DNA from: Afifella aestuarii
GTDB lineage: Bacteria > Pseudomonadota > Alphaproteobacteria > Rhizobiales > Afifellaceae
Length of the DNA: 64,000 nucleotides
Assembly (NCBI RefSeq): GCF_004023665.1
Contig: NZ_SAUF01000002.1
Coordinates: forward strand, 930,001-994,000
Direction: 5' to 3'
The notes under the pieces were generated by a model that was not told where the DNA came from, ran no database searches, and worked only from the letters and a program-made list of their open reading frames with translations. The position numbers and the translations under genes were made by a program. Shown here piece by piece: positions 36,560 through 44,091 of the stretch (positions are counted from its first letter, which is position 1; every line of letters starts with the position of its first letter).

Positions 36560-36643
36560 CGCTCTGGAACGGTGCGCGCTGGGCTGCGTTGGCGCAGCGA
36601 CGGGCGCCCTCCGGCGGTGCCGTATCTCAAGGAGATTTCACCA

Positions 36644-37123
36644 ATGAAGAAGATTCTGACAACGCTGGCGATCGCTGCTGGTCTCGCCATGCCGACGGCC
36701 GCTCTCGCGCAGGATGGCGTGGAAATCGGTTCGCTCGATTGCGTCGTTGAAGGCGGCGGTGGTTTCATCATCGGCTCGACCAAGAATCTCACCTGCGCCT
36801 ATACGCCGACGGATGGCAGCCAGAAGGAGACCTATGCCGGCACGGTGAAGAAGTTTGGGCTCGACGTTGGCGTCACCCAGGAGAGCTTCATCAAATGGCT
36901 CGTTTTCGCCCCGACGGGCTACAACTACACGCAAGGCGCGCTCGCCGGTGATTATGCGGGTGTCGGCGCCGAGGCGACGGTCGGCGGCGGCGTTGGCGCC
37001 AATGTTCTGGTCGGCGGCTCTGAGAAGAGCATCACCCTGCAGCCCGTCAGCGTCCAGGCACAGAAGGGCCTGAACCTCGCAGTCGGGTTCCAGTCGTTCA
37101 CGTTGCGGCCGCTCATTCAGTAA
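36644..37123 (+). CDS. DUF992 exported protein
   Basis: A 159-residue secreted protein with a clear signal peptide (MKKILTTLAIAAGLAMPTAALA). The mature domain has GSLDCVVEGGGGFIIGS and LTCAYTPTDGS, with two Cys likely disulfide-bonded, followed by Gly-rich beta strands (EATVGGGVGANVLVGG) and SITLQPVSVQAQKGLNLAVG. This is DUF992, common and uncharacterised in Hyphomicrobiales. AAGGAGA precedes the ATG by 6 nt. Confidence 0.88.
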   Translation: MKKILTTLAIAAGLAMPTAALAQDGVEIGSLDCVVEGGGGFIIGSTKNLTCAYTPTDGSQKETYAGTVKKFGLDVGVTQESFIKWLVFAPTGYNYTQGALAGDYAGVGAEATVGGGVGANVLVGGSEKSITLQPVSVQAQKGLNLAVGFQSFTLRPLIQ

Positions 37124-37156
37124 TCTTCCGCGCATTGTTTCTGCGCACTGCTTTTT

Positions 37157-37189
37157 CGAGGCCGCTGGGGTCGCTCCCCGGCGGCCTCG
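37157..37189 (+). terminator. Strong hairpin after the DUF992 gene
   Basis: CGAGGCCGCTGGGG (37157-37170) and CCCCGGCGGCCTCG (37176-37189) pair with one mismatch around a 5-nt loop, 33 nt after the DUF992 stop. There is no T-tract after it, so it may act as an mRNA-stabilising end rather than an efficient terminator. Confidence 0.5.
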
Positions 37190-37278
37190 TCATGTCTGCT
37201 GCGACGCTTCACGGGGCTGACATCTCCCACGTCCTATGCTGTGGCGGTGGCCGAGATGAGACGCGCCGAGGACGGACC

Positions 37279-38379
37279 ATGCGGAAAATCGTCATGCTTT
37301 TTGCGCTCCTGGGCCTTGGCCTGGGTATGGGCCGGCCGGCACTCGCCCAGCAGGTCGATCTTGAGGGATATTTCATCGCCCTGAACGCCTGCGAGGCAAC
37401 GCAGAAAAAGACGAGCGACAATCCGGGCGGGGTCCGGCTCGAGATCATGCGCGCCTACAAAATGCTCGCGCGCAACGATACGCCGGGGACGCATTACCGC
37501 GTCGAGGTGCCGGGGGCGCCGGAGAGCGAGGCGCGCTGGGTGCCAATGGATTGCGGAGTTTTCGCGCCCGAGACGGCTCTTGTCGGCGAGCCTCGACCTT
37601 CTCAAGACGGGACCGAGACCGCAAAGGACACGACCGCGGGAAACGAGACGGCCGAGCAGGCGCAAAGCGGCTTTGCTCCCGACAGTCTTGGATACGTGTT
37701 GGCCGCCTCCTGGCAGCCTGGCTTTTGCAAGACCGAGGCAGGGCACGACAAGCCGGAATGCCTGCTTCTGCGGCCTGGGCGCTTCGATGCCCTGCATTTC
37801 TCTCTGCACGGCCTGTGGCCCGACGATCTCTCCGACAAGGCGATCTATCCCTGCTATTGCGATCCGGGTCCTGCCGTCGCCTGCACGCAGAACCGACCTC
37901 CGGCGGAGACGATCGAGCTCGATCCAGATCTCCTGGCGGCCCTGGCCGTGATCATGCCGGGCGTTCAATCGGGGCTGCATCGCCATGAATGGAGCAAGCA
38001 TGGCACCTGTTACGAGGACGACGTGACGGGCGACGACTGGGATTCCGACCCCAACGAATATTATGGCGAATCCCTCTTGCTGATGGCGCAGCTCAACAAT
38101 TCGCGGGTCTGGGAGCTGTTTGCCCGAAATGCCGGCAAAAGGCTCTCCCGCGAGCAGATCGAAGACGCCTTCGACAGCTCGTTCGGCGAGGGGGCAGGCC
38201 AGCGCGTCATCGTGCGCTGCGATGAGGCGACCGGCGACATCACCGAATTGTGGATCTCCCTCAAGGGTCACATTGATGAGAGGCCGGATCTCGCAAAGCT
38301 GATCGACGCGGCTCCGCCGGCAGCGAACTCGAACCGGGAAGAAAGCTGTGCGAGCGGCCTGGTCGTCAAAGTTGAATGA
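37279..38379 (+). CDS. Ribonuclease T2 family protein, exported
   Basis: A 366-residue secreted endoribonuclease. The signal peptide (MRKIVMLFALLGLGLGMGRPALA) is followed by about 130 residues of an extra N-terminal region with Cys residues, then the T2 core. CAS I, FSLHGLWP, has His177. CAS II, HEWSKHGTC, has His236, Glu237, Lys240 and His241, so the catalytic residues are complete. The enzyme would cleave RNA in the periplasm or outside the cell. The N-terminal domain (LEGYFIALNACEATQKK) is not part of classical T2 enzymes. It abuts the convergent YitT-like gene directly. Confidence 0.88.
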   Translation: MRKIVMLFALLGLGLGMGRPALAQQVDLEGYFIALNACEATQKKTSDNPGGVRLEIMRAYKMLARNDTPGTHYRVEVPGAPESEARWVPMDCGVFAPETALVGEPRPSQDGTETAKDTTAGNETAEQAQSGFAPDSLGYVLAASWQPGFCKTEAGHDKPECLLLRPGRFDALHFSLHGLWPDDLSDKAIYPCYCDPGPAVACTQNRPPAETIELDPDLLAALAVIMPGVQSGLHRHEWSKHGTCYEDDVTGDDWDSDPNEYYGESLLLMAQLNNSRVWELFARNAGKRLSREQIEDAFDSSFGEGAGQRVIVRCDEATGDITELWISLKGHIDERPDLAKLIDAAPPAANSNREESCASGLVVKVE

Positions 38380-38994
38380 TCAGCTCACGCCGACATACCG
38401 CCCGGGCCGGTGGTTGATGGCGAGTATGAAGTTGAGCACGGCGGCGCCGAGGAGCGAGAGAAGCACGCGATCGGCATCGACGACGAAGAGCGCGATGACC
38501 ATGATCGTCGCGTCGATGGCGAGCTGCACATAGCCCGCCCGCAGCCCGTAATTGTCCTGCAGATAGACCGATAGGATGTTGACGCCGCCGAGCCCTGCGC
38601 GGTGGCGGAAGAGCGCCAGAAGCCCCATGCCGATGAGAATGCCCCCCATGATGGCGGCGTAAAACGAGTTGATCTCGCCAAGCCCGATCCATTGCGGTGT
38701 CAGGCGCGCAAACAAGGAGACGAGGCCGACTGCGATGAAGGTGGCGATGGTGAAGCGCCAGCCCATGCGCCCGATGGAGAGCGCATAAAACGGCAGGTTG
38801 ACCACGAAGAAGGCGATCGGGAACGGAATCCCCGTCGCATACTGGATGAGGAGCGAGATGCCTGCGGTGGATCCCGTCAGAAGCGTTGCCGTCGAATAGA
38901 TCGAAAGGCCGAGCGCCACGAGCAGCGTGCCGATGAGAAGTGCCAGAACATCTTCGTAGAGCCGGTGCTTATGGGCGGGAGGCTGATCGGTCAT
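38380..38994 (-). CDS. YitT/YczE-type multi-pass membrane protein
   Basis: A 204-residue membrane protein with about five helices. ALGLSIYSTATLLTGSTAGISLLIQY resembles the first half of YitT-family proteins, and GLLALFRHRAGLGGVNILSVYLQDNYGLRAGY the second. Short loops and no extra domains. The start MTDQPPA was preferred to an upstream in-frame start at 39051. Function unknown. Its stop codon is immediately next to that of the convergent RNase T2 gene. Confidence 0.8.
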   Translation of the reverse strand: MTDQPPAHKHRLYEDVLALLIGTLLVALGLSIYSTATLLTGSTAGISLLIQYATGIPFPIAFFVVNLPFYALSIGRMGWRFTIATFIAVGLVSLFARLTPQWIGLGEINSFYAAIMGGILIGMGLLALFRHRAGLGGVNILSVYLQDNYGLRAGYVQLAIDATIMVIALFVVDADRVLLSLLGAAVLNFILAINHRPGRYVGVS

Positions 38995-39376
38995 GTGAGG
39001 TGCTAAGCCGTGTTTCGAGACGGAGGAGGGTGGTCGGGTCCTCTCGGTCAAGCAAGTGACGTGCCGACCCGCTGCTGCCTTTTCCGGTACGAGTTGCCCG
39101 TCCGCCGCGGGGCAAGGATGCAGGTTTTTGCGCTAGACGTGATGCGTGAAGGGGGCAAGAACCTTTCGTGTCGAAACGCCCCATTGCGGCCGTGCCTTGC
39201 TCGTAACTTGCCGGCTCTCATGACGAGCTAGGTGATTCCCGTCACAGCCATGCTAAATTTGCTGTCCAGGAAGACTTCTGAGCGTTGGGCCGGCCGGTTG
39301 CCGCCCGCGAGCCTTTGCCGGGCGTCGTCGCCCGAAGGATATGTGCCGCTACGGCGGAGAGAGAGTGAGCATTGTC

Positions 39377-41107
39377 ATGACGCGTGAGACCGAGATGCGG
39401 CCCCACCCCAAGGCTTTGGAAGCGCAGGAGCTGATGGCGCGCGGGCGCCTGAGCCGTCGCTCCTTCATCCGCATCGCCGCCTTGACGGGAATGTCGGCCG
39501 CCGCCGCTTACGCCATGGCGGGCCTGCCCACCCCGGTCTATGCGCAGACGATCGGCAACGTGCCTTTTCAGAATCCGGACGACGACCCGCAGGAAGGCGG
39601 CATCATCAAGGTCGGCATGCAGGTCCAGAAAATGGACGATCCGGCCACCTATGCCTGGACGGAGGCATCCAACCAGACCCGGCATATTCTCGAATATCTG
39701 ACCTACACGACGCCGGACAACGTCACCCACCCGATGCTGGCGGAAAGCTGGGAAGCCTCCGACGATCTGACCGAATGGACGTTTTACATCCGTCGCGGGG
39801 TTCGCTGGCACAACGGCGAGGAGCTCGTCGCCGACCACATCCGCTTCAACGTCGAGCGCTGGTGTGATCCGGCGCTCGGCTCCTCCAATCTCGGCCTCGC
39901 CTCGATCGCAGCGATGCTCGAGGAGGTGGAATCCGACGATGACACGGATGAGGACGAGGATGCAGCGCCAAAGCTTGTGAAGAGGCTGCGCGAGGATGCC
40001 GTCGAGGTGGTCGACGACCACACCATCCGTTTCAGGCTGTCCCGGCCCGTGCTCTCCTTCCCGGAGGATATGTACAATTATCCGACGGCCATCGTGCATC
40101 CGAGCTTTAAGGCACCCTTTTCGGACAATCCGATCGGCACCGGTCCGTTTGCTCTGGCCGAGCTTGTCGTCGGCCAGCGCTGCATCCTGAAGCGCGTGCG
40201 CGAGATCGACGAGGAGCCGTTCCAGTACTGGGGTGGAGCGGTGTTTCTCGACGAGATCCACTATTATGACGTTCCGGAAGACACCCAGCTCACGTCGTTT
40301 GCATCCGGCGACATCGACGCGATCTTTGAATTCGGCGTCGAGCAGATGGAGCTCGCCCAGGCGCTCGACGGGAATATTCTTTCGACCCGCACAGCGCAAA
40401 CGCTCTGCCTGCGCTTCCAGATCGATCAGGAGCCGTGGACCGACAAAAGGGTGCGGCAGGCGTTCGTCAAAGCCTGTGACAATGCCGCGATGCTTCCTCA
40501 GGTTTTTCCCGAGAGCGGCGATGTCGGCTGGAACCACCATGTCTCACCGATCCATCCGGAATACTTCCCGCTGCCGAAGCTCGAGCGCGACGTCGAGGCT
40601 GCGAAAGCTCTCCTCGCCGAGGCGGGGCAGGAGAACCTCGAAGTCACGGTGGCTTGCGGCAAGACCGACGGCCCCTGGCAGCAGACGGTCTGCGAGATCG
40701 TTCGCGATCAGGTGAAGGAAGCCGGCATCACCTTGAACATCAACATCATGGCGACGGCGAAATACTGGGAGATCTGGAAGGATACGCCCTTCGGCGCGAC
40801 GCAATGGACGCACCGTCCGCTCGGCACCATGGCTCTGTCGCTCGGCTACCGAACCGGTGTGCCCTGGAACGAGACGCATTATTCCAATCCGGAATTCGAT
40901 GCCGCGCTCGACGAGGCGGAAACGATTTTGGATGCGCAGAAGCGCAAGGCCGCCATGGAGAAGGTGGAGAAGATCCTTCAGGACGATGCAGTGATGGTCC
41001 AGCCGATCTTCCGCCCGGTCTACACGATCTCCTCCAAGAAAGTGCACGGCTACCCCGCGCATCCGAGCCAGTACCATCAGTTCAACAAGGTCTGGATCGA
41101 GCATTGA
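39377..41107 (+). CDS. ABC transporter substrate-binding protein, family 5 (peptide/nickel/opine type), Tat-exported
   Basis: A 576-residue periplasmic binding protein. A twin-arginine signal is visible (SRRSFIRIAAL, residues 26-36) with a cleavage-like VYAQ near 57. The SBP_bac_5 core has LAESWEASDDLTEWTFYIRRGVRWHNG, NPIGTGPFALAE and RVRQAFVKACDNA. No permease or ATPase genes are adjacent, so it is an orphan binding protein or its partners lie elsewhere. An alternative GTG start is 12 nt upstream. An acidic insert (EVESDDDTDEDEDAA) near residue 190 is unusual. Ligand unknown; the family binds oligopeptides, opines and similar compounds. Confidence 0.88.
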   Translation: MTRETEMRPHPKALEAQELMARGRLSRRSFIRIAALTGMSAAAAYAMAGLPTPVYAQTIGNVPFQNPDDDPQEGGIIKVGMQVQKMDDPATYAWTEASNQTRHILEYLTYTTPDNVTHPMLAESWEASDDLTEWTFYIRRGVRWHNGEELVADHIRFNVERWCDPALGSSNLGLASIAAMLEEVESDDDTDEDEDAAPKLVKRLREDAVEVVDDHTIRFRLSRPVLSFPEDMYNYPTAIVHPSFKAPFSDNPIGTGPFALAELVVGQRCILKRVREIDEEPFQYWGGAVFLDEIHYYDVPEDTQLTSFASGDIDAIFEFGVEQMELAQALDGNILSTRTAQTLCLRFQIDQEPWTDKRVRQAFVKACDNAAMLPQVFPESGDVGWNHHVSPIHPEYFPLPKLERDVEAAKALLAEAGQENLEVTVACGKTDGPWQQTVCEIVRDQVKEAGITLNINIMATAKYWEIWKDTPFGATQWTHRPLGTMALSLGYRTGVPWNETHYSNPEFDAALDEAETILDAQKRKAAMEKVEKILQDDAVMVQPIFRPVYTISSKKVHGYPAHPSQYHQFNKVWIEH

Positions 41108-41402
41108 GGCCCTGAGGCGGCGGCCTGCGGGCCCCGCTCGCCTCGGGTCGCGTCTCCCTCTCTCAGGCTTGGTGAGATCTGCCATGCGCTGACGGCGTAT
41201 CTCGGCATCGAATGCCGCGGTGCCTGCGGTGGCAATCTGCGCTATGCGGCCGCCTTCGAAGGGTTTGAACGGGCAGCCGGACGCCGTTCCCGCCGTGAAC
41301 CTGCAGCAGCGCGGCGTGAGGGCCGCATCGATGCTCCCGAAATGAGGATTGCAATGCTATCCTGCCAGAATGTCGCATCAGACGACGATGGGAGGGGCAC
41401 CA
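41108..41402. other. Intergenic region with a possible coding remnant
   Basis: This 295-bp gap carries a forward frame from about 41150 to 41360 with plausible codon use (including LGEICHALTAYLGIECRGACGG) but no start codon with a ribosome binding site. It may be the tail of a decayed gene. The last 20 nt contain the GGGAGGGG ribosome binding site of the alcohol dehydrogenase. I saw no terminator after the binding-protein gene. Confidence 0.35.
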
Positions 41403-42581
41403 ATGCTGGGAACCACGATGAATCAGGTCGCCGATTTTGCTGACATTCCGGTCGTCTTCGGCCCGGGACGTGCGACGCGGATCGCGCAGGACGTGTCGGC
41501 GCTCGTCGGCGAGGCTGCGAACGTCCTGCTGGTCGCCGATTCCGGCCTGCGTCCGCACGGCCATATTCTCTGCCTCGAAGAGGCGCTCTTGGGCGCCGGT
41601 CATCAGCTGGCGATTTACGACGACGTCTCCGGCGAGCCGATGGAAGCTCAGGTGGCCGAGGCCGTTGCCGCCGGGTCCGGCGATTGGACGAAGCTCGTTA
41701 TCGCGCTTGGCGGCGGCTCGGCGATCGATCTCGGCAAGATCACCGCGGCGATGCTCGCCAATCCGGGCGAGGTAACGCGCTACCGCATGGCGGAGATGCC
41801 GTTTGCCGCCAAGGCCATTCCTATGATTGCCATGCCGACCACCTCCGGCAGTGGTGCCGAGTTCACCGCGACGGCCGATCTTCTGGCCGATGACGGCACC
41901 AATTACTGGTACCGCGCGCCGGAGCTGATGCCCGCGCTCGTGCTTCTCGATCCCGAACTTGTCTGCACGCTTCCGGGGCTTCCGACGGCCACCACCGGCA
42001 TCGATGCCCTGGTGCATGCGGTGGAAGCGGCGACCGGCCGGAGGGCGAGCCGCGAAAGCCAGGCGGCTGCGCTCTCTGCCATCTGGCTCCTTTGCGAGAA
42101 CCTGCCCGTCGTGATGAGCGAGCCCGACAATCTCGCGGCCCGCGCCGGCATGATGCAGGGAGCGGCCCTAGCTGGGATCGCGATCGAGAAGACGGGAACC
42201 GGGCTAGCCCACAATATCGGCTATGCGCTGGGCACCCTTGCGCCGATCCCGCATGGCCTTGCGGTCGCCATCGGCATGGCGGCGACTGCGGATTGGGCGG
42301 TGGAAGGAAACCCGGAGGGTTTTGCGGCGGTGGCGGAGGCCATGGGGAGCGAACGAAAGCCTGAGGCCTTTGCGCCGGCCTTTCGTGCCCTTTGCGCCGA
42401 GATCGGCTTGTCGCTCGACCCGCCGGCTTTGTCCGGCATTTCCGTCGAAGCGCTTGTTGCGCGCATGGGTGCGGAGGAAAATGCCCCGATGTTGGAGGCG
42501 AACACCCGCTTCATCGGTGATCGCGACCTGCCGCAGCTCGCGGCGCGGGTGCTGCAAAAAGAGGCCAGAAACGCTGCTTAA
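41403..42581 (+). CDS. Iron-containing (type III) alcohol dehydrogenase
   Basis: A 392-residue NAD(P)-dependent dehydrogenase. The nucleotide motif GGGSAID is at 103-109. The metal ligands are all present: Asp201 and His205 (TGIDALVHAVEA), His270 (GLAHNIGYALG) and His284 (PIPHGLAVA). PTTSGSGAEFTATADL is the family signature. The substrate could be a simple alcohol, lactaldehyde or similar; sequence alone does not tell. It stands alone with a strong ribosome binding site. Confidence 0.92.
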   Translation: MLGTTMNQVADFADIPVVFGPGRATRIAQDVSALVGEAANVLLVADSGLRPHGHILCLEEALLGAGHQLAIYDDVSGEPMEAQVAEAVAAGSGDWTKLVIALGGGSAIDLGKITAAMLANPGEVTRYRMAEMPFAAKAIPMIAMPTTSGSGAEFTATADLLADDGTNYWYRAPELMPALVLLDPELVCTLPGLPTATTGIDALVHAVEAATGRRASRESQAAALSAIWLLCENLPVVMSEPDNLAARAGMMQGAALAGIAIEKTGTGLAHNIGYALGTLAPIPHGLAVAIGMAATADWAVEGNPEGFAAVAEAMGSERKPEAFAPAFRALCAEIGLSLDPPALSGISVEALVARMGAEENAPMLEANTRFIGDRDLPQLAARVLQKEARNAA

Positions 42582-42684
42582 TGTGCGCTACCATCGCATG
42601 CGGAAGACACTGATCGGAAGGCGCTCCGGCCAGATAATATCTTGAATTGAGGTACGGAGATCCCTAATAAAGGGCGTTGCGAAG

Positions 42685-43476
42685 ATGCATTCGCGATCGT
42701 TTTTGCAAAGGTGCAGTGATGTCACGCGACGGTTTTCACGGTCTTTGATACGGGTTGCGCGGCGTGTCCAATTGGGCGCGCCCGACGCTAACTTGTTTGG
42801 ACCTAACGTCATGACCCCGCATGCGCTCTTGGTGGCGTGCGGGGTTTTTGTTTTAATGGCCCTTGCTGCACTCTTTCTGGCCAGCACCTCCGAACTTTCG
42901 TTGGTCGATGTGGGTGTGCCAGTCTCACTGTTTTCGGCTGTGGCCGGCTTTCTTTTCAATTCAGCAGTGAAGCTCCATTCTGAAGCGCGCGACCGCGCGT
43001 TTGATTTTCTCAAGGAGCATAGTGAGAACGATAAGCTGCATGCTGCCCTCGCGCGTGTCGGCGAGTTTGGTCGCATGCACGTGAACGTGACGGAGGCGGA
43101 GGCCATACGCCTCGTAAGGCAGATGATAGAGACCAAGGCCTCGCCGAACGCTCTTGCGGGGAGCGAGGCGAAAGGGATGATCGACGAGGGTCTCTTACTC
43201 GCTATACTGAGGGCGGGTAACTTCTTCGAAGTCATGGAGATCGCGACGCGCAACGGTGCGGTCAACGAGGGCATAGTTCGCGACTATTACCGCGAGCCAT
43301 TGCATCGCTTTCATGCAATTGCAGCGCCTATAATCTCTGTCTTTCGGAATTCCCCGCCGAAGCCGAATTCCCCCTATGAAAATGTTGAACGGCCCCGCGC
43401 ATTGATTGGAGTTGACCAGCTTCTTGGGCGGTGGCCGCTCCCTGTTTCGCCTCACCCGGTCTCGGGTCGGGAATGA
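42685..43476 (+). CDS. DUF4760-like membrane-anchored protein of unknown function
   Basis: A protein of up to 263 residues, with visibly lower GC than its neighbours. After a basic N-terminus it has two hydrophobic stretches (ALLVACGVFVLMALAALFLA and VGVPVSLFSAVAGFLFN). A helical cytosolic domain follows whose core, AILRAGNFFEVMEIATRNGAVNEGIVRDYYR, resembles DUF4760. A shorter start at ATG 42811 (MTPHALLVA) is possible. It ends 9 nt from the convergent soxG stop. The base composition and isolation suggest recent acquisition. Function unknown. Confidence 0.62.
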   Translation: MHSRSFLQRCSDVTRRFSRSLIRVARRVQLGAPDANLFGPNVMTPHALLVACGVFVLMALAALFLASTSELSLVDVGVPVSLFSAVAGFLFNSAVKLHSEARDRAFDFLKEHSENDKLHAALARVGEFGRMHVNVTEAEAIRLVRQMIETKASPNALAGSEAKGMIDEGLLLAILRAGNFFEVMEIATRNGAVNEGIVRDYYREPLHRFHAIAAPIISVFRNSPPKPNSPYENVERPRALIGVDQLLGRWPLPVSPHPVSGRE

Positions 43477-43485
43477 AATTCGCGG

Positions 43486-44091
43486 TCACTTCCCGCTGAG
43501 TGTGAGCTCCCAGGCCTTGCCGGCATCGACGAGCCATTCGACCATCGCCTCGCCGTAGCTGCGCGCCACCGCGATGTCGAAGCAATCGTCCGCCTGGCGC
43601 AGCACGAGGACGTCGAACGCGGCCATCTTGGTCTGGGCGGCACCGCCCGGCGGCAGGGTGTCGAAATCGAGCGCGATGCCGTGGGCGAGGAGGCTTGCCG
43701 CAGGCGCTCCTGCCAGACGCACGATGCTGAAGCCGTGGCTGAGATCGGTCAGCGTGCCGGATCGGCCGATCGCCTTCTTGAGCTGATCGGCGATGCCGTC
43801 GGTATCGCTCAACAGCATCAGCCGGCCGACGCCCAGTGAGACCAGCATGCCATGGGCATTGTCGACGAACATGCCGTTGTCGGGCATCGGCAGCTCCGTC
43901 ACCTCCGACAACGCGTTGGCGAAGTCGATCGCGCTGGAAAGCCAGGCCTGCATCTGCACGATGACCGCCGGGCGAAATTCGGTGAGCGTGAGGGCCGCAG
44001 ACGTCGCCGGCTTGCCGCGTGCCAAGGCGTGAAGCGCCGATTGTCTTTCGATCGACGCGGGCTTTTTGGCGGTGTTCGTTTCCTCAGCCAT
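43486..44091 (-). CDS. soxG: Sarcosine oxidase gamma subunit (copy 2)
   Basis: A 201-residue gamma subunit, with ERQSALHALARGKP near the start, GRLMLLSDTDG and TDLSHGFSIVRLAG in the core, and SYGEAMVEWLVDAGKAW at the end. It is shorter than copy 1 (231) and only distantly similar, which argues for old divergence of the two operons. It overlaps soxA by 8 nt and is the last gene of operon 2. Confidence 0.88.
   Translation of the reverse strand: MAEETNTAKKPASIERQSALHALARGKPATSAALTLTEFRPAVIVQMQAWLSSAIDFANALSEVTELPMPDNGMFVDNAHGMLVSLGVGRLMLLSDTDGIADQLKKAIGRSGTLTDLSHGFSIVRLAGAPAASLLAHGIALDFDTLPPGGAAQTKMAAFDVLVLRQADDCFDIAVARSYGEAMVEWLVDAGKAWELTLSGK

Noticed and set aside
36461-36643. SAM-II riboswitch upstream of the homocysteine methyltransferase
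   Set aside because: A GATTTGA segment on the minus strand looked suggestive, but the rest folds as a simple palindrome and the pseudoknot and AAA-containing 3' part of SAM-II are absent.
41163-42017. A 284-codon minus-strand frame over the alcohol dehydrogenase 5' end
   Set aside because: It is antisense to an enzyme with all metal ligands in place and has no recognisable domain.
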